A DNA stretch of 64,000 nt from Macrostomum hystrix (lineage: Eukaryota; Platyhelminthes; Macrostomidae). Made by a program: the position numbers and the translations under genes. This document shows positions 53,031 through 64,000 of this stretch, piece after piece; the stretch's first letter is position 1; every line of letters begins with the position of its first letter. Below the pieces are notes generated by a model that saw only the letters and a list, made by a program, of their open reading frames with translations, was not told the origin of the DNA and searched no databases. The stretch covers positions 2,818,501 to 2,882,500 of the forward strand of contig CATNEN010000011.1 in NCBI GenBank assembly GCA_950097015.1. The letters are read 5' to 3'.

Positions 53031-56000
53031 CTAGAAGTAGATCTCGCGAGCAATCCAGCTGCCCTCGGGTAGGCTGCGAACCAAATACTTCCTAACTTCG
53101 TCGTAGAACAAAAGCAGAATGGCGAACGGAATGGCGGGCAGCCACCACAGGAATCGTGGCGGGTACATCTTCAGGGCAATGTCCATGCCCGGACAATAGG
53201 ACAGAAAGATGGCCAAGGCGGTCTCGAAAAACATTCCAAACGTCAGCGGATTGTTGAACATGCCCTGTTCGAAGAATGAGATTCGGCGAGTTTTCCTGGC
53301 GATGATGTCTGCCCACTGCATGATCACGATGCTGGCAAAGAACGCTGTCTGGCAGGTGAATTCCAATTGCTTACGTTGACCATAGCTCTACAAAATTCGG
53401 ATATAAAAATAGAAAATTAAATAAATATTGATTAAAATCTGCCTCAAACGGGCCAGACTTGCAGCTGACAGCTCAGCCGCAGCTATTGCGCAGCGCACCA
53501 GAAAGCTGCGTACGGCTGTTCAGTCCATGGACTGGTGGACGTAACACCCACCCTCATTAGCCCAGCTAATGCTTGTAGTTATACCTAACAGCTGGGTGAA
53601 CTCTATGCTTCAAGACGCGACTCCGACTCTAGGCTACAACCTCAACTAAATGATTTAAATACTCGTAACTACAGCTTCTGTCTAATTACTAAAAGTAGAT
53701 AATTACGAGCAAATAGGTGAGCCTTCTAAAAGTCAAGTAGCTTCCATACGGCCTGTGGAGCGCAGCCCCACACGAAAAGCCCTGGAAATAAAAGTGAGCG
53801 CTCGTATTGAGCACCCTGAAAGAATGAATCGGTGGAGCCTAAATGCACATAAACTTTTTTTATTGGAACTAATCAATCAAAAACTGAAATTGCGTCGAAA
53901 CCATATAAAAAAACTAGTTGCTTCGACTGACCGTAGTCCATCAACGCTAAACAGAATTCTAAAGCGACAAAACGATAGCAATGAGCACAACTCACCCACT
54001 CCTGTCCATAGCTATCTCGCAAATCATTAATCGCTATGCTGTCCCACTCGATCCTTATGTGATACAGCCGATTCGGCAGGAAGCCGTTCTCTGCCATGAT
54101 GACCATGTAGGTAAATAGGCCACCTGCTGATTGGATCAGACCGCACTGTCCGTACGCAACTCCCAGTAGACCAGCGTTAACCAGGTGGTCGTGCTTCGGG
54201 TCACGCGGCCGACGCTTCATAATGTCGCTCTCGGCGCCCTCGTAGGCCAGCGCAATGCCAGGCACCATGTCTGTGCCGAGGTCGATGAGCAGAATGGTGA
54301 TGGTGCTTAGGCCCAGTGGCACTCCGGCGAGAACATACGCCAGAAACGGCACCAGCTCGGGAATGTTGGAGGTAAGCACGTATGCGATGGACTTCTTCAG
54401 GTTGTCAAAGATGATGCGACCCTCCTCGACTCCTGTCACAATCGACGCGAAGTTGTCGTCAAGCAGGATCATGTCGGCTGCCTGCTTGCTTACATCACTG
54501 CCGGAGATGCCCATGGCGATGCCGATGTTGGCCTTCTTCAGCGCTGGCGAGTCGTTCACTCCGTCGCCCGTCACCGCCACGATCTGGCCTTGGCGCTGGC
54601 AGCCCTCGACGATGATGAGCTTCTGCTGCGGGCTGGTCCTGGCGAACACGATCTCCGAGTGGTTCGTCAGCACGTCGTCCAGCTGCTCGGGGCTCAAGTC
54701 GCGCAGGTCCGAGCCGTGCACAACACACGCCTTAGCTTCTCGAGGGTCAACGGTGTAGGCTGGAACGTTTCTTTCCTTAGCTAAGTCCTCAATTGTCTTG
54801 CTATTCGGGCTGATTATTCCCACGTTTCTCGCAATAGCCTTCGCGGTTGTAGGATGATCACCAGTAACCATGATTACCTGGAGTAACAGTAACAGAAAAC
54901 TTTAAATCTATTCAATAATCGAAAAAACATAAATAATTAAAGTGGACTACCAAGTTTTGCAAATCTTGTATAAGGCATAGCTCTCTCAAAATCGGACCTT
55001 GATTCCAGCTGAGCGGCACTTGGCCACGGCGCTCGGCACGGCGCCGCGCGGAGGGTCGATCATCGACATGAGACCAACGAAGCGCAGGTTCGACACCGGG
55101 AAGTTCATCTCGTCCGGGTCGAACTGATAGCCGTCGGGATAGTCGGCCTCCCGAAGTCGCAGGTCGCAGAAGCCCAGCACTCGCTCGCCCATGCCTCCCA
55201 GATCCTCGTAGGCTCTGTTGAAGGCCTCCTTCCACTTGTCGTCCATCTCCAACTCCTCTCCGTCAATGTAGATGGTGGAGCTGCGGTCCAGAATCCGCTC
55301 AGGTGCTCCCTTCATCACCAGCAGGTAGCGAGGATCGCCGTCGTTTGTGCGGTGAATGGACACCTGGAACTTGTTGCTGCTGTTGAACGGCACCTCGCAC
55401 ACCTTCGGATTTTTCTCGCGGTAGTTCATCACATTGCCGACGCTGAGCTCGGTGCACTTGAGAATGGCGCTCTCCGAGGCGTCGCCGTTGCACTTGCGTT
55501 TCAGCACGGGCTTGTCGTCCTCGCCCGACTTGAACTCGGCTCGGTTGCACAGCATGGCGCAGCGGCTCAGCGCCTGCCAGCCTTTGCTGTCCTTGTCCAC
55601 TTGGGCGTGCTTCTGCTCCTCCGTGGTGTCAGCCTCGATCGTCTTGTTGTCCAGCCACATGTGCGCCACCGTCATGCGGTTCTGCGTCAGCGTGCCTAAA
55701 AAATGAATATGGAATGATGCTTTCATTAAGTGTTTGTTAATGAATTTTTCCCGCTTAGATTGTCTTCAAGGTGGTGAATCGCCGCCTCTTGGAAGGAACT
55801 TACCTGTCTTATCCGAGCAGATTATTCCAGTCGATCCCAGAGTCTCCACAGCCTCCAAATTCTTCACCAAGCAGTTCTTGGCCGCCATCCTCTTGGCAGT
55901 GAGCGTCAGGCACACAGTCACCGTGGCCAGGAGACCCTCGGGTACGTTGGCAACGATGACGCCAATCAGGAAGATGACAGCGTCCAACCAGTCATATCCA

Positions 56001-57117
56001 AGACTAAACGCAATGGCAAAAAATATAATACCTAAGGTCACAGCAACTCCTGTGATGACCTGTATAAAGTGCTCAATCTCAATAGCAATTGGCGTTTTGT
56101 CATCCTTTAGGTCGGCGGTTAAATTTGCAATGCGACCCATCACCGTGTGATCGCCGGTTGCGACAACAATGCCAGTGCATGTACCTGAGTATAGAGTTAT
56201 GACGTCTTTCTAACTTTTTTTGTGAAGTTGTGCTCAATGCATATTTGATTTTATTGTCCTGACAAGGTATTTTAGAAGTTTTTGACTCACCTTCCACAGC
56301 ATTGGTAGAGAAGAAGACGAGGTTTTTGGTCTCCAGCGGGTTGTCGTTCGTGAACTCCGGCGTCCTTGACTGCGGCTCCGACTCGCCCGTCAACGCTGAG
56401 TTGTCCACTTTGAAGCCCTGAGCAGTGATGACTCGCACATCGGCTGGGACTCGATCTCCGAGCTGGACGAAAACAATGTCTCCGACGACCACCTCCTCGC
56501 ACGGGATGTGCACCTTCTGACCATCGCGCATCACCAGAGCGTTCTGAGGCACCATCTTTTTGAAGCTGTCCATGATCCTGGCGGACTTGCCGTTCTGATA
56601 GTAGGAGAAGACTCCGGTGACAACGACGACGAGGAGCAGTACAATGCCCAGGTACAGGTTGTCCGCAGACGGAGCGTCCTGAGAACTAAACTGTATACCG
56701 TAAGCCACGATGCACAGCACTGAGCCAACACACATGAGAATGGCGAATCCGCCAAACATGGTCCGAAGGAACGTCACCAGTTCTGGGGTTTTGGCTGGCG
56801 GTGTCAGCTCGTTGCGACCGCATCTTTCCAGCCTGCTGGCCGCTTCGGAAGCCGAGAGTCCCGCCTCCGCGCTGACCCGCAGCCTGGCGAGCAGCTCCTG
56901 AAGCTCAATTCGGTGTTCGTCCATCTCCAGCTCCTGTTTGAGCTCTTGAAGATTCTTCCTGCCATCGCTGGCCGACCGCCCGCTCCGCTCGGTTTGTTGA
57001 ATTCGCAGACCGTCATGCTGCAAATGAATGAAAACAGAGTTTGAATAGTCCAGTCTGCCTGAGCTCAGCAATTCACTAGCTTATTTATTTAAAGTTCAAG
57101 CTTACGTTTTCAGACAT
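53031..57117 (-). CDS. ATP1A: Na+/K+-ATPase alpha subunit, copy A (complete, 6 coding exons)
   Basis: The catalytic subunit of the plasma-membrane Na+/K+ pump, a P2-type ATPase exporting 3 Na+ and importing 2 K+ per ATP. Exons are 57117-57106 (MSEN only), 57017-56291, 56184-55804, 55695-54998, 54877-53996 and 53387-53031; phases join exactly to 1018 aa, the normal length. It has TGES, the phosphorylation motif [35 protein letters not shown] and ten membrane segments. Cation-site residues are present: VPEGLL (M4), TSNIPE (M5), IDLGTDMVP (M6), QWAD (M8). The M1-M2 loop keeps Gln and Asn at the positions linked to cardiac-glycoside sensitivity. Just before the phosphorylation motif it reads LGSTGIIC, where copy B and other animals have LGSTSTIC. 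The fourth exon ends in a weak donor (GTCCGA). A SINE-2 sits in the last intron. Confidence 0.96.
53434..53650 (-). mobile_element. SINE-2 copy in last intron of ATPase copy A
   Basis: On the minus strand it has CACCCAGCTG, GCATTAGCTGGGCTAA, the palindrome CAGTCCATGGACTG (53521-53534), ACAGCCGTACGCAGC and a 3' end like GGCCCGTTTGAGGCAGAT. The matching intron in copy B is only 106 bp and lacks it. Confidence 0.8.
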
Positions 57118-57861
57118 GCTCCAGAGACGCAGGAGGGCTTTGCTTTCGTCTTTGCTTAGCTAAAGTTGGACTCAAATAGAGCTGGCGGTAAAATTGTAGG
57201 ACTCGAAGCCCGTTGACGATGGTCCAAATATATACGCTCATAGGCACGCTGACGAGAGCTTTGATCACTCGGAGCCCTCGTGTCCTAAGTCACAAACAAT
57301 CAACACAAACATATCAGCGATGACTAATGCAAATGTACAATTTTATTTATTTGTGTGGCCCTGAATTCAAAGTGCACGTTGAATTCATATGCTGTACGCA
57401 GTTCGAGTGTAAATAATTCTATAAATATCTACTCGAATTAACCTAAAGAATTATGAAAACTTTGGAAATTTTTCACTGTCAATTGTAGTAAAAATTTTCC
57501 ATTCAATATGCGTTTCATCAGTTTGAGCAGAAAAAGAGAATAGCCTGAATTATTGTTCATTGCCTGCTATTTTCCATTATGCTTCGGAAAAGATCTCAGA
57601 GAACTTAAATTTTGGTCTGAGTTTGCAGCAAACTCGCTAGCTGCTCCAGTAAGTTTTCTTACTTTTAACTAAGAGTCTTGCAGTCGCTTTTGTTGGGTGC
57701 GCTGCGAAAATTAATTTACAATTGTCCAAGCAATTATATTTTTTGTATGCTCGGAGACTATGCGATATTTCATGTTCTGTGAAAAAAATATTTATGCCGA
57801 AGTCCCTCAGCTCAAATCCGCGGCGAGGTAAAACTTATGTGGAAAATAGTTTTGATACCAG
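57118..57861. other. 5' flank of ATPase copy A
   Basis: The 5' UTR/promoter side of copy A. I see no confident core promoter. A SINE-1 head fragment (57804-57842, with TCCGCGGCGAGG) lies just before the full SINE-1 copy F. Confidence 0.5.
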
Positions 57862-58294
57862 GGGGGTCGGTGGCAGAGCGGTTAACACGTTTGCCTCCCG
57901 CACCACGGTCCCTAAGTTCGATTCCGCGGCGAGGCCACGTTAAATTTGACCGCAGCCGGTAAGAGAAGACTTGGGGACTTGTCGTGAAATTTACACCCTC
58001 GAGGGCCAACCTCCAAGGCACAGTGAAGTGTACACTGCCTGACGATGAGAAAGTCAGGGCAGATGTACACACCTGTGTGAGCGAGTGCCTGCGTACAGTA
58101 TCGGTGTGCGTGTGTGCTCAGGAGTCAGCGAAATGGGCAGAATTGCCTCCTCGCTGGTTGCGGGTCTAGTGTCACCAACTGATGAGCTTGTGCCCGCAGC
58201 CCTCCTGCAATTGTTATCATCATTATCATCATCATTATTCTTATTATTATCATCATAACAATATCATCATTATATTATCACCATCATTATTAGG
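57862..58294 (+). mobile_element. SINE-1 copy F (full length, 11-bp target duplication)
   Basis: Head GGTGGCAGAGCGGTTAACAC with box B GTTCGATTCC, the complete body and a long ATC/ATT microsatellite tail. Target-site duplication TTTGATACCAG at 57851-57861 and 58295-58305. Confidence 0.93.
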
Positions 58295-58324
58295 TTTGAT
58301 ACCAGTCGTGATATTACTAACAAT

Positions 58325-58606
58325 AACTGATTACACCTGCCCCACTTGGGCCAGATGTTCAGCCGACAGCACAACCGCAGCGACTGGGTGACGCATCTGA
58401 AGGCTGCGTACGGCTGTCCAGTCCATGGATAATAGGGCCGCCACACTCACCCTATTACCCCAGCGAATGCTTGCTTGCATTTAACTGCTGGCCAATCTGA
58501 AGCTATGTAGAGTTAAGTGTCATGCTAAAACGTGTCTTGGAGTCGATAATCGAATCCCGGACCTTCTAGACTAGATGATCAAACCACTTGGCTACAATCA
58601 CGTCCA
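58325..58606 (-). mobile_element. SINE-2 copy E
   Basis: Minus strand: a tRNA-like head (box A-like TAGCCAAGTGG, box B-like GATTCGATTAT, right end), body with GCATTCGCTGGGGTAA, a mutated palindrome (ATCCATGGACTG), ACAGCCGTACGCAGCC, and end GGCCCAAGTGGGGCAGG. The tail is the same type as the copy at 53434-53650, which helps define the family's 3' end. Confidence 0.8.
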
Positions 58607-58737
58607 GTTTTTAGCGCAATTTACGAGAGCAACAAAACCATGACGGCAAACTCTTATGACACAGTGATGTTCCAGGCCCCCTGCAACAAACGTCAAATTT
58701 ACACCGGGTCAGGTGATCCAGTTGAGAGATGATAACA

Positions 58738-59118
58738 GTAACAAAAACTAATAACTGCAGGAAGGCTGCAAACAATTGCATATAATTTGAGACACTTGCC
58801 CTGCAGCCAGCGAGGAAACAAATTTGCCCATTTCGCTGACTCCTTAGTAACCACGCACACAGATACTGTACTCAGGCACACGCTCAACAGGTGTGTCTAC
58901 CGCTCTGATCTGTAAATCTGCCCTGACTTTCTGATTGTCTCGTAGTGTATATCCTCACTGTGTATTGTAGGTTAATAAATAAAGGGCTTAAATTGCATGA
59001 CAAGCCCCCAAGCCTTCCCTCCACGGTTACGCCCCAAATGAATGTGGCATCGCCGCGGAATCGAGCTCAGGGACCTTGGTTCGAGAGGCAAAAGCGTTAG
59101 ACCGCTATCGCCATCTGA
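58738..59118 (-). mobile_element. SINE-1 copy G (diverged)
   Basis: A minus-strand copy with the complete SINE-1 order (head at right, CAAGCCCCCAAGCC region, GTCAGGGCAG-type body, AATAACTGCAGG end at left). It has small insertions and many substitutions. Target duplication unclear. Confidence 0.82.
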
Positions 59119-59598
59119 CAACTGCTATCGTTTTTTTACCTGCTTTATGATCAGTCAAAAAAAACTTCAAAGCATCACGCTGAGTTAGCATTCGTCAATA
59201 AAAATGTATTGATAGGTGGTTTTTGAGGCACGCACGGCACAAATTGTATTTCAACACGACTTGCAACGCAATTGAACACAAAAATTCTTTTTGATATTTA
59301 AATTTAGATAAAAGAACACAGATCCAAAATATAAATACGCAGCTGACTGACACTGGACTGAATTGCTGGTTTAAAATGATTTGGGTCACGAGAAACATTG
59401 CTGTAATATTTAATTTCAACTTCTCATCAAATCGATTTCTCGTACTATTTCCATCTATGAGCTTGGTGGTATGGTGATTCCATCACACTTTGCAATAGCA
59501 TATACATTTGTACCACTATAATAAATCCATCCATAAGTCCATCCATAGAAAGTATTTGATATCTTAAAACACGATTCCAATTAACACAAGGTGGAATA

Positions 59599-62500
59599 TC
59601 AAAAGTAGGTCTCGCGTTCGATCCAATTGCCCTCAGGTAGCGAGCGAATCAGGTACTTACGAATCTCGTCATAGAAAACAAAAACTAGAGCGAAGGGCAC
59701 TGCTGGCAGCCACCACTGGAACCGCAGGGGGTACATCTTCAACGCAACGTCCATGCCCGGACAATAGGACAGAAAGATGGCCAAGGCGGTCTCGAAAAAC
59801 AATCCGAAAGTCAACGGATTGTTGAACATGCCCTGGTCAAAGAATGAGAGCCGACAAGTCTTCCTAGCAATGATGTCTGCCCACTGCATGATCACGATGC
59901 TGGCAAAGAACGCTGTCTGGCAGGTGAACTCCAACTGCTTGCGTTGACCGAAGCTCTGAAGTGGCATAAAAAGTTTCTACTTGAGAGACGGTTTAAGATG
60001 GGAAAGTTCTGCTAAACGATCTAACGAGTACAAGACACCAAATAGGCAGGGGAATACAAACCCATTCTTGGCCGAAGTTGTCTAGCAAATCGTTGACGGA
60101 GATGCTGTCCCAGTCGACTCGAATGTTTAACAGACGACTCGGCATGAAGCCGTTCTCCGCCATGATGACAAAGTACACGTACATTCCGGCTGCTGATTGG
60201 ATCAGACCGAACTGTCCGTATGCCACGCTCAGGAGTCGAGCGTTCACCAGCCGATCGTTCTTCGGATCTCGCGGCCGACGCTTCATAATGTCGCTCTCGG
60301 CGCCCTCGTAGGCCAGCGAGATTGCGGGAATCATGTCTGTGCCGAGGTCGATACACAGAATGGTGATGGTTCCGAGGGGAAGGGGAATTCCAGCAACCAC
60401 GTATGAGAGGAAAGGAATGATTTCCGGGATGTTAGAGGTGAGCACGTAGGTGATGGACTTCTTCAAGTTGTCAAAGATAATGCGACCCTCCTCGACTCCT
60501 GTCACTATTGACGCGAAGTTGTCGTCAAGCAGGATCATGTCGGCTGCCTGCTTGCTGACGTCACTGCCGGAGATGCCCATGGCGATGCCGATGTTGGCCT
60601 TCTTCAGCGCTGGCGAGTCGTTCACTCCGTCACCCGTCACCGCCACGATCTGGCCTTGGCGCTGGCAGCCCTCGACGATGATGAGCTTCTGCTGCGGGCT
60701 GGTCCTGGCGAACACGATCTCCGAGTGGTTCGTCAGCACGTCGTCCAGCTGCTCGGGGCTCAAGTCGCGTAGGTCCGAGCCGTGCACAACGCACGCCTGG
60801 GCCTCACGAGGGTTCACGTCGTTAACTGAGATATTTCTCGCCTTGGCGATATCTTCAACTGTTCTACTCTGAGCACTGATAATGCCGACGTTGTGAGCGA
60901 TGGCCCTTGCGGTGATCGGATGATCGCCAGTCACCATAATCACCTGCATGATTGTCAGGTAAAAAATGTTTGCATGCAATGTGTAGCTGGCAATTGTAAA
61001 GTAATTTTTTTCACTAAAACAATATATTTGAGCATCTTATAATTTTCTGACGCTAGGAATCATGAGTTGTCTACGAGAATGAAAATCACAATAGCTGACC
61101 TTGATTCCAGCTGAGCGGCACTTGGCCACGGCGCTCGGCACGGCGCCGCGTGGAGGGTCGATCATCGACATGAGACCAACGAAGCGCAGGTTCGACACCG
61201 GGAAGTTCATCTCGTCAGGGTCGAACTGATAGCCGTCGGGATAGTCGGCCTCCGGAAGTCGCAGGTCGCAGAAGCCCAGCACTCGCTCGCCCATGCCTCC
61301 CAGATCCTCGTAGGCTCTGTTGAAGGCCTCCTTCCACTTGTCGTCCATCTCCAACTCCTCTCCGTCAATGTAGATGGTGGAGCTGCGGTCCAGAATCCGC
61401 TCAGGTGCTCCCTTCATCACCAGCAGGTAGCGAGGATCGCCGTCGTTTGTGCGGTGAATGGACACCTGGAACTTGTTGCTGCTGTTGAACGGCACCTCGC
61501 ACACCTTCGGATTTTTCTCGCGGTAGTTCATCACATTGCCGACGCTGAGCTCGGTGCACTTGAGAATGGCGCTCTCCGAGGCGTCGCCGTTGCACTTGCG
61601 TTTCAGCACGGGCTTGTCGTCCTCGCCCGACTTGAACTCGGCTCGGTTGCACAGCATGGCGCAGCGGCTCAGCGCCTGCCAGCCTTTGCTGTCCTTGTCC
61701 ACTTGGGCGTGCTTCTGCTCCTCCGTGGTGTCAGCCTCGATCGTCTTGTTGTCCAGCCACATGTGCGCCACCGTCATGCGGTTCTGCGTCAGCGTGCCTA
61801 AAAAAATGAATATGGAATGATGCTTTCATTAAGTGTTTGTTAATGAATTTTTCCCGCTTAGATTGTCTTCAAGGTGGTGAATGGCCGCCTCTTGAAGGAA
61901 CTTACCTGTCTTATCTGAGCAGATTGTGCTGGTTGATCCCAAGGTCTCCACGGCCTCCAAATTCTTCACCAAGCAGTTCTTGGCTGCCATCCTCTTGGCA
62001 GTGAGCGTCAGGCATACAGTCACCGTGGCCAGGAGACCTTCGGGTACGTTGGCAACTATTATGCCAATCAGGAAGATGACAGCATCTAGCCAGTAGTACT
62101 GCAGGGCGAAGGCAATGGCGAAGAACACGATGCCGAGGGTGAAGGCCACGCACATGATGATGTGAATGAAGTGCTCAATCTCAATGGCGATCGGTGTCTT
62201 GCTCTCTTTTAGTCCAGATGTGAGATGGGCAATGCGACCCATCACAGTCTTGTCACCAGTGGCAACCACGATAGCTGTGCAGGTGCCTGAAACAGTTTTT
62301 ATTGATTTTTAATGCTTCGTATTGTGTTTTCGTAGTAAATCTTGTGTAAGTCGACTTGGAAAGTTTTCATATTAAAAAATGCGATAGTTTACCTGAATAA
62401 ATGAATTGTATGCAAACCAAAGTTAGACGACGTCGCTATTTAGAATAGAAATTACTTACAGTAGACATAGCGAAGTGAAACAACAATACAGTTTTCAGTG

Positions 62501-64000
62501 TATATATTTGAGTTTCCACAATGATTTTATGTTATTAGCGTTTGCATTGCTAGCTATACGCTCGAATGAGTCATAAACTCAAAGCTAGTTGTAACTACTG
62601 TATTGCATTCGTTTTCTATGAGAAGAAGGCTCAACCCTACAGTCATTAGAAATTGAGAGTCATAAACAGATTATGCGCGAAGATGCACAATGAGAGCGTC
62701 TCCTACTCAGGAAATACAGAATACACAACTGGTGTGTTTGTGAGAAACAAGTTTGGGCCGTCTCGAGTGGAAAATTCCTAATTTCTGTTGACAAGTGATG
62801 TTAGCCTCATGAGGCGAGGGCGTCATGCGAGAATGAGCTTATTTTTTCTTATAAGTCATGCGGCCCTGCACAAAATGAAACATTTATAGATAGCATTCGA
62901 GCACAATGGTCTTAGTAAGCTGAGAATAGAAAGTCTCAGAACTGGCGAGGACTGGTTAGCCTTAAAATTTGTTTGTGAATTTGACTAAATGAGTTTACTG
63001 TCTCTCAGCGGCATGTTGCAGTCCATTGTCTGTGCTCAGCCTTCTTGAGCAGCGCGGCATTTGCACGCTTGACTTCGCCGCCAAGCACGATGCCTTGCAG
63101 GCGAATGCCGGGGGTATGGGCGATGAAGACAGAGATTGCTGAGAGCACAAATTCAAACCAAGCGACCTTTCTTCGACTCTTCGCTTTGGTACTTAGAACC
63201 TGCTTCGCGCAGCCACATAGAGAATCGTGCCCTAATGTGCTCATCGTGCTCAATATCTGTTTCATTAGGTATTCCAGAGCTGTGTCCCTCTGTACCCGGC
63301 TTAGCCCATTACAATTAAAAGTATCTCTCAGAAGCTAGATTGGACATACGAGCTACATACCAAGGTCGAACGATGATAGTGACGCTTATTATTAACGCTT
63401 CTCATTAGACCTTCTTTTAAAATTACTTGTGGATTCGTTAGTAAATTCTTAAATAGTATATGCGACATCAAAATTTAAATCCCACTTTACTAACATATTT
63501 CACTGATTCAAATCCTTACCTTCCACAGCATTGGTGGAGAAGAAGACGAGGTTCTTGGTCTCCAGCGGGTTGTCGTTCGTAAACTCCGGCGTCCTTGACT
63601 GCGCCTCCGACTCGCCCGTCAACGCTGAGTTGTCCACCTTGAAGCTCTGCGCGGCGATGACGCGCACATCGGCTGGGACTCGATCGCCGAGCTGGACGAA
63701 AACAATGTCTCCAAGCACAACCTCCTCGCACGGGATGTGCACCTTCTGACCATCGCGCATCACCAGAGCGTTCTGAGGCACCATCTTCTTGAAGCTGTCC
63801 ATGATCTTGGCGGACTTGGCATTCTGGTAGTATGAGAAGACTCCGGTAACAAGGACGACAAAGAGGAGCACAATGCCGAGGTACAGGTTGTCACCAGGAG
63901 GGCTGTCGGATGTTCCAAACTGAATAGCGTAGGCCAGGATACACAGCAGGGCGCCAATGATCAGCAGCAAGGAGAAGCCACCGAACATAGTCTTCACGAA
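59599..64000 (-). CDS. ATP1A: Na+/K+-ATPase alpha subunit, copy B (5' end beyond the window)
   Basis: A tandem paralogue of copy A in the same orientation, lying upstream of it. Exons visible: 64000-63520 (continues off the edge), 62286-61906, 61797-61100, 60943-60062 and 59955-59599. The last four have exactly the lengths of the matching copy A exons (381, 698, 882, 357). All P2-ATPase motifs are present: [57 protein letters not shown]. It keeps the usual LGSTSTIC before the phosphorylation motif. Differences from copy A cluster in membrane segments and the C-terminal region (for example KTCRLSFF against KTRRISFF). The intron upstream of the third-from-5' exon is 1.2 kb against 106 bp in copy A. 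Only the N-terminal ~80 residues are missing, because of the window edge. Confidence 0.95.
62287..63519. other. ATPase copy B intron (1.2 kb)
   Basis: No recognisable repeat or gene. A minus-strand ORF at 63005-63265 (86 codons) has protein-like composition in part but no known motif. Confidence 0.55.

Noticed and set aside
53755-54030. Plus-strand ORF of 91 codons in and beside the ATPase copy A intron
   Set aside because: It overlaps a true ATPase exon on the other strand and shows no recognisable domain.
55352-55699. Plus-strand ORFs opposite the ATPase exons (also 61454-61801, 54255-54758, 60450-60872)
   Set aside because: Shadows of GC-rich coding exons on the other strand; same pattern in both paralogues.

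Overview
This is animal (bilaterian) nuclear DNA. The genes are spliced with GT-AG introns and encode animal signalling and membrane proteins: a PKA/PRKX-type kinase, an X11/Mint adaptor, a Golgi polypeptide GalNAc-transferase, a Shaker-type (Kv1) potassium channel, a VWA-domain protein and two tandem Na+/K+-ATPase alpha genes. Intergenic DNA is AT-rich, exons are GC-richer, and there are many tRNA-derived SINEs and minisatellites. A protostome such as a lophotrochozoan or flatworm is plausible, but nothing in the window fixes the phylum.

Layout. 1-11943 (minus): a PRKX-like kinase in three visible exons, cut by the left edge. Its introns hold two 23-bp minisatellites, a complete 3.67-kb hAT DNA transposon with an intact 803-aa transposase (itself containing a nested MITE), a 25-bp minisatellite and a tandem array of tRNA-like 75-bp units. 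11944-16144: AT-rich intergenic DNA with one old SINE. 16145-29389 (plus): a seven-exon X11/Mint/APBA gene with a minisatellite in several introns and a SINE beside its last splice acceptor. 30297-31003: a 24-bp array that could be a repeat-coded terminal exon. 31708-34217 (plus): a secreted PAN/C-type-lectin locus that looks partly broken. 36985-40718 (plus): a five-exon GALNT. 42314-45054 (minus): a Kv1 channel whose S4 helix has histidine in place of arginines R2 and R3. 45055-48432: gene-poor. 48433-51499 (plus): a three-exon VWA protein. 53031-57117 and 59599-64000 (minus): tandem Na+/K+-ATPase alpha paralogues, the second cut by the right edge.

The exon joins of X11, GALNT, VWA and ATPase copy A were checked by phase, and each joined frame is exact: 928, 745, 866 and 1018 codons respectively, not counting stops.

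These are unrelated single genes, not an operon or pathway. Several are neuronal or membrane genes: the Na+/K+ pump sets the ion gradients, Kv1 uses the K+ gradient, and X11 is a presynaptic and trafficking adaptor. The most notable items are the Kv1 S4 histidines, the complete hAT element with its perfect 8-bp target duplication, the tRNA-like tandem array, the SINE that rebuilt a 3' splice site in X11, and the patchy near-identity of the two ATPase genes, which suggests gene conversion.
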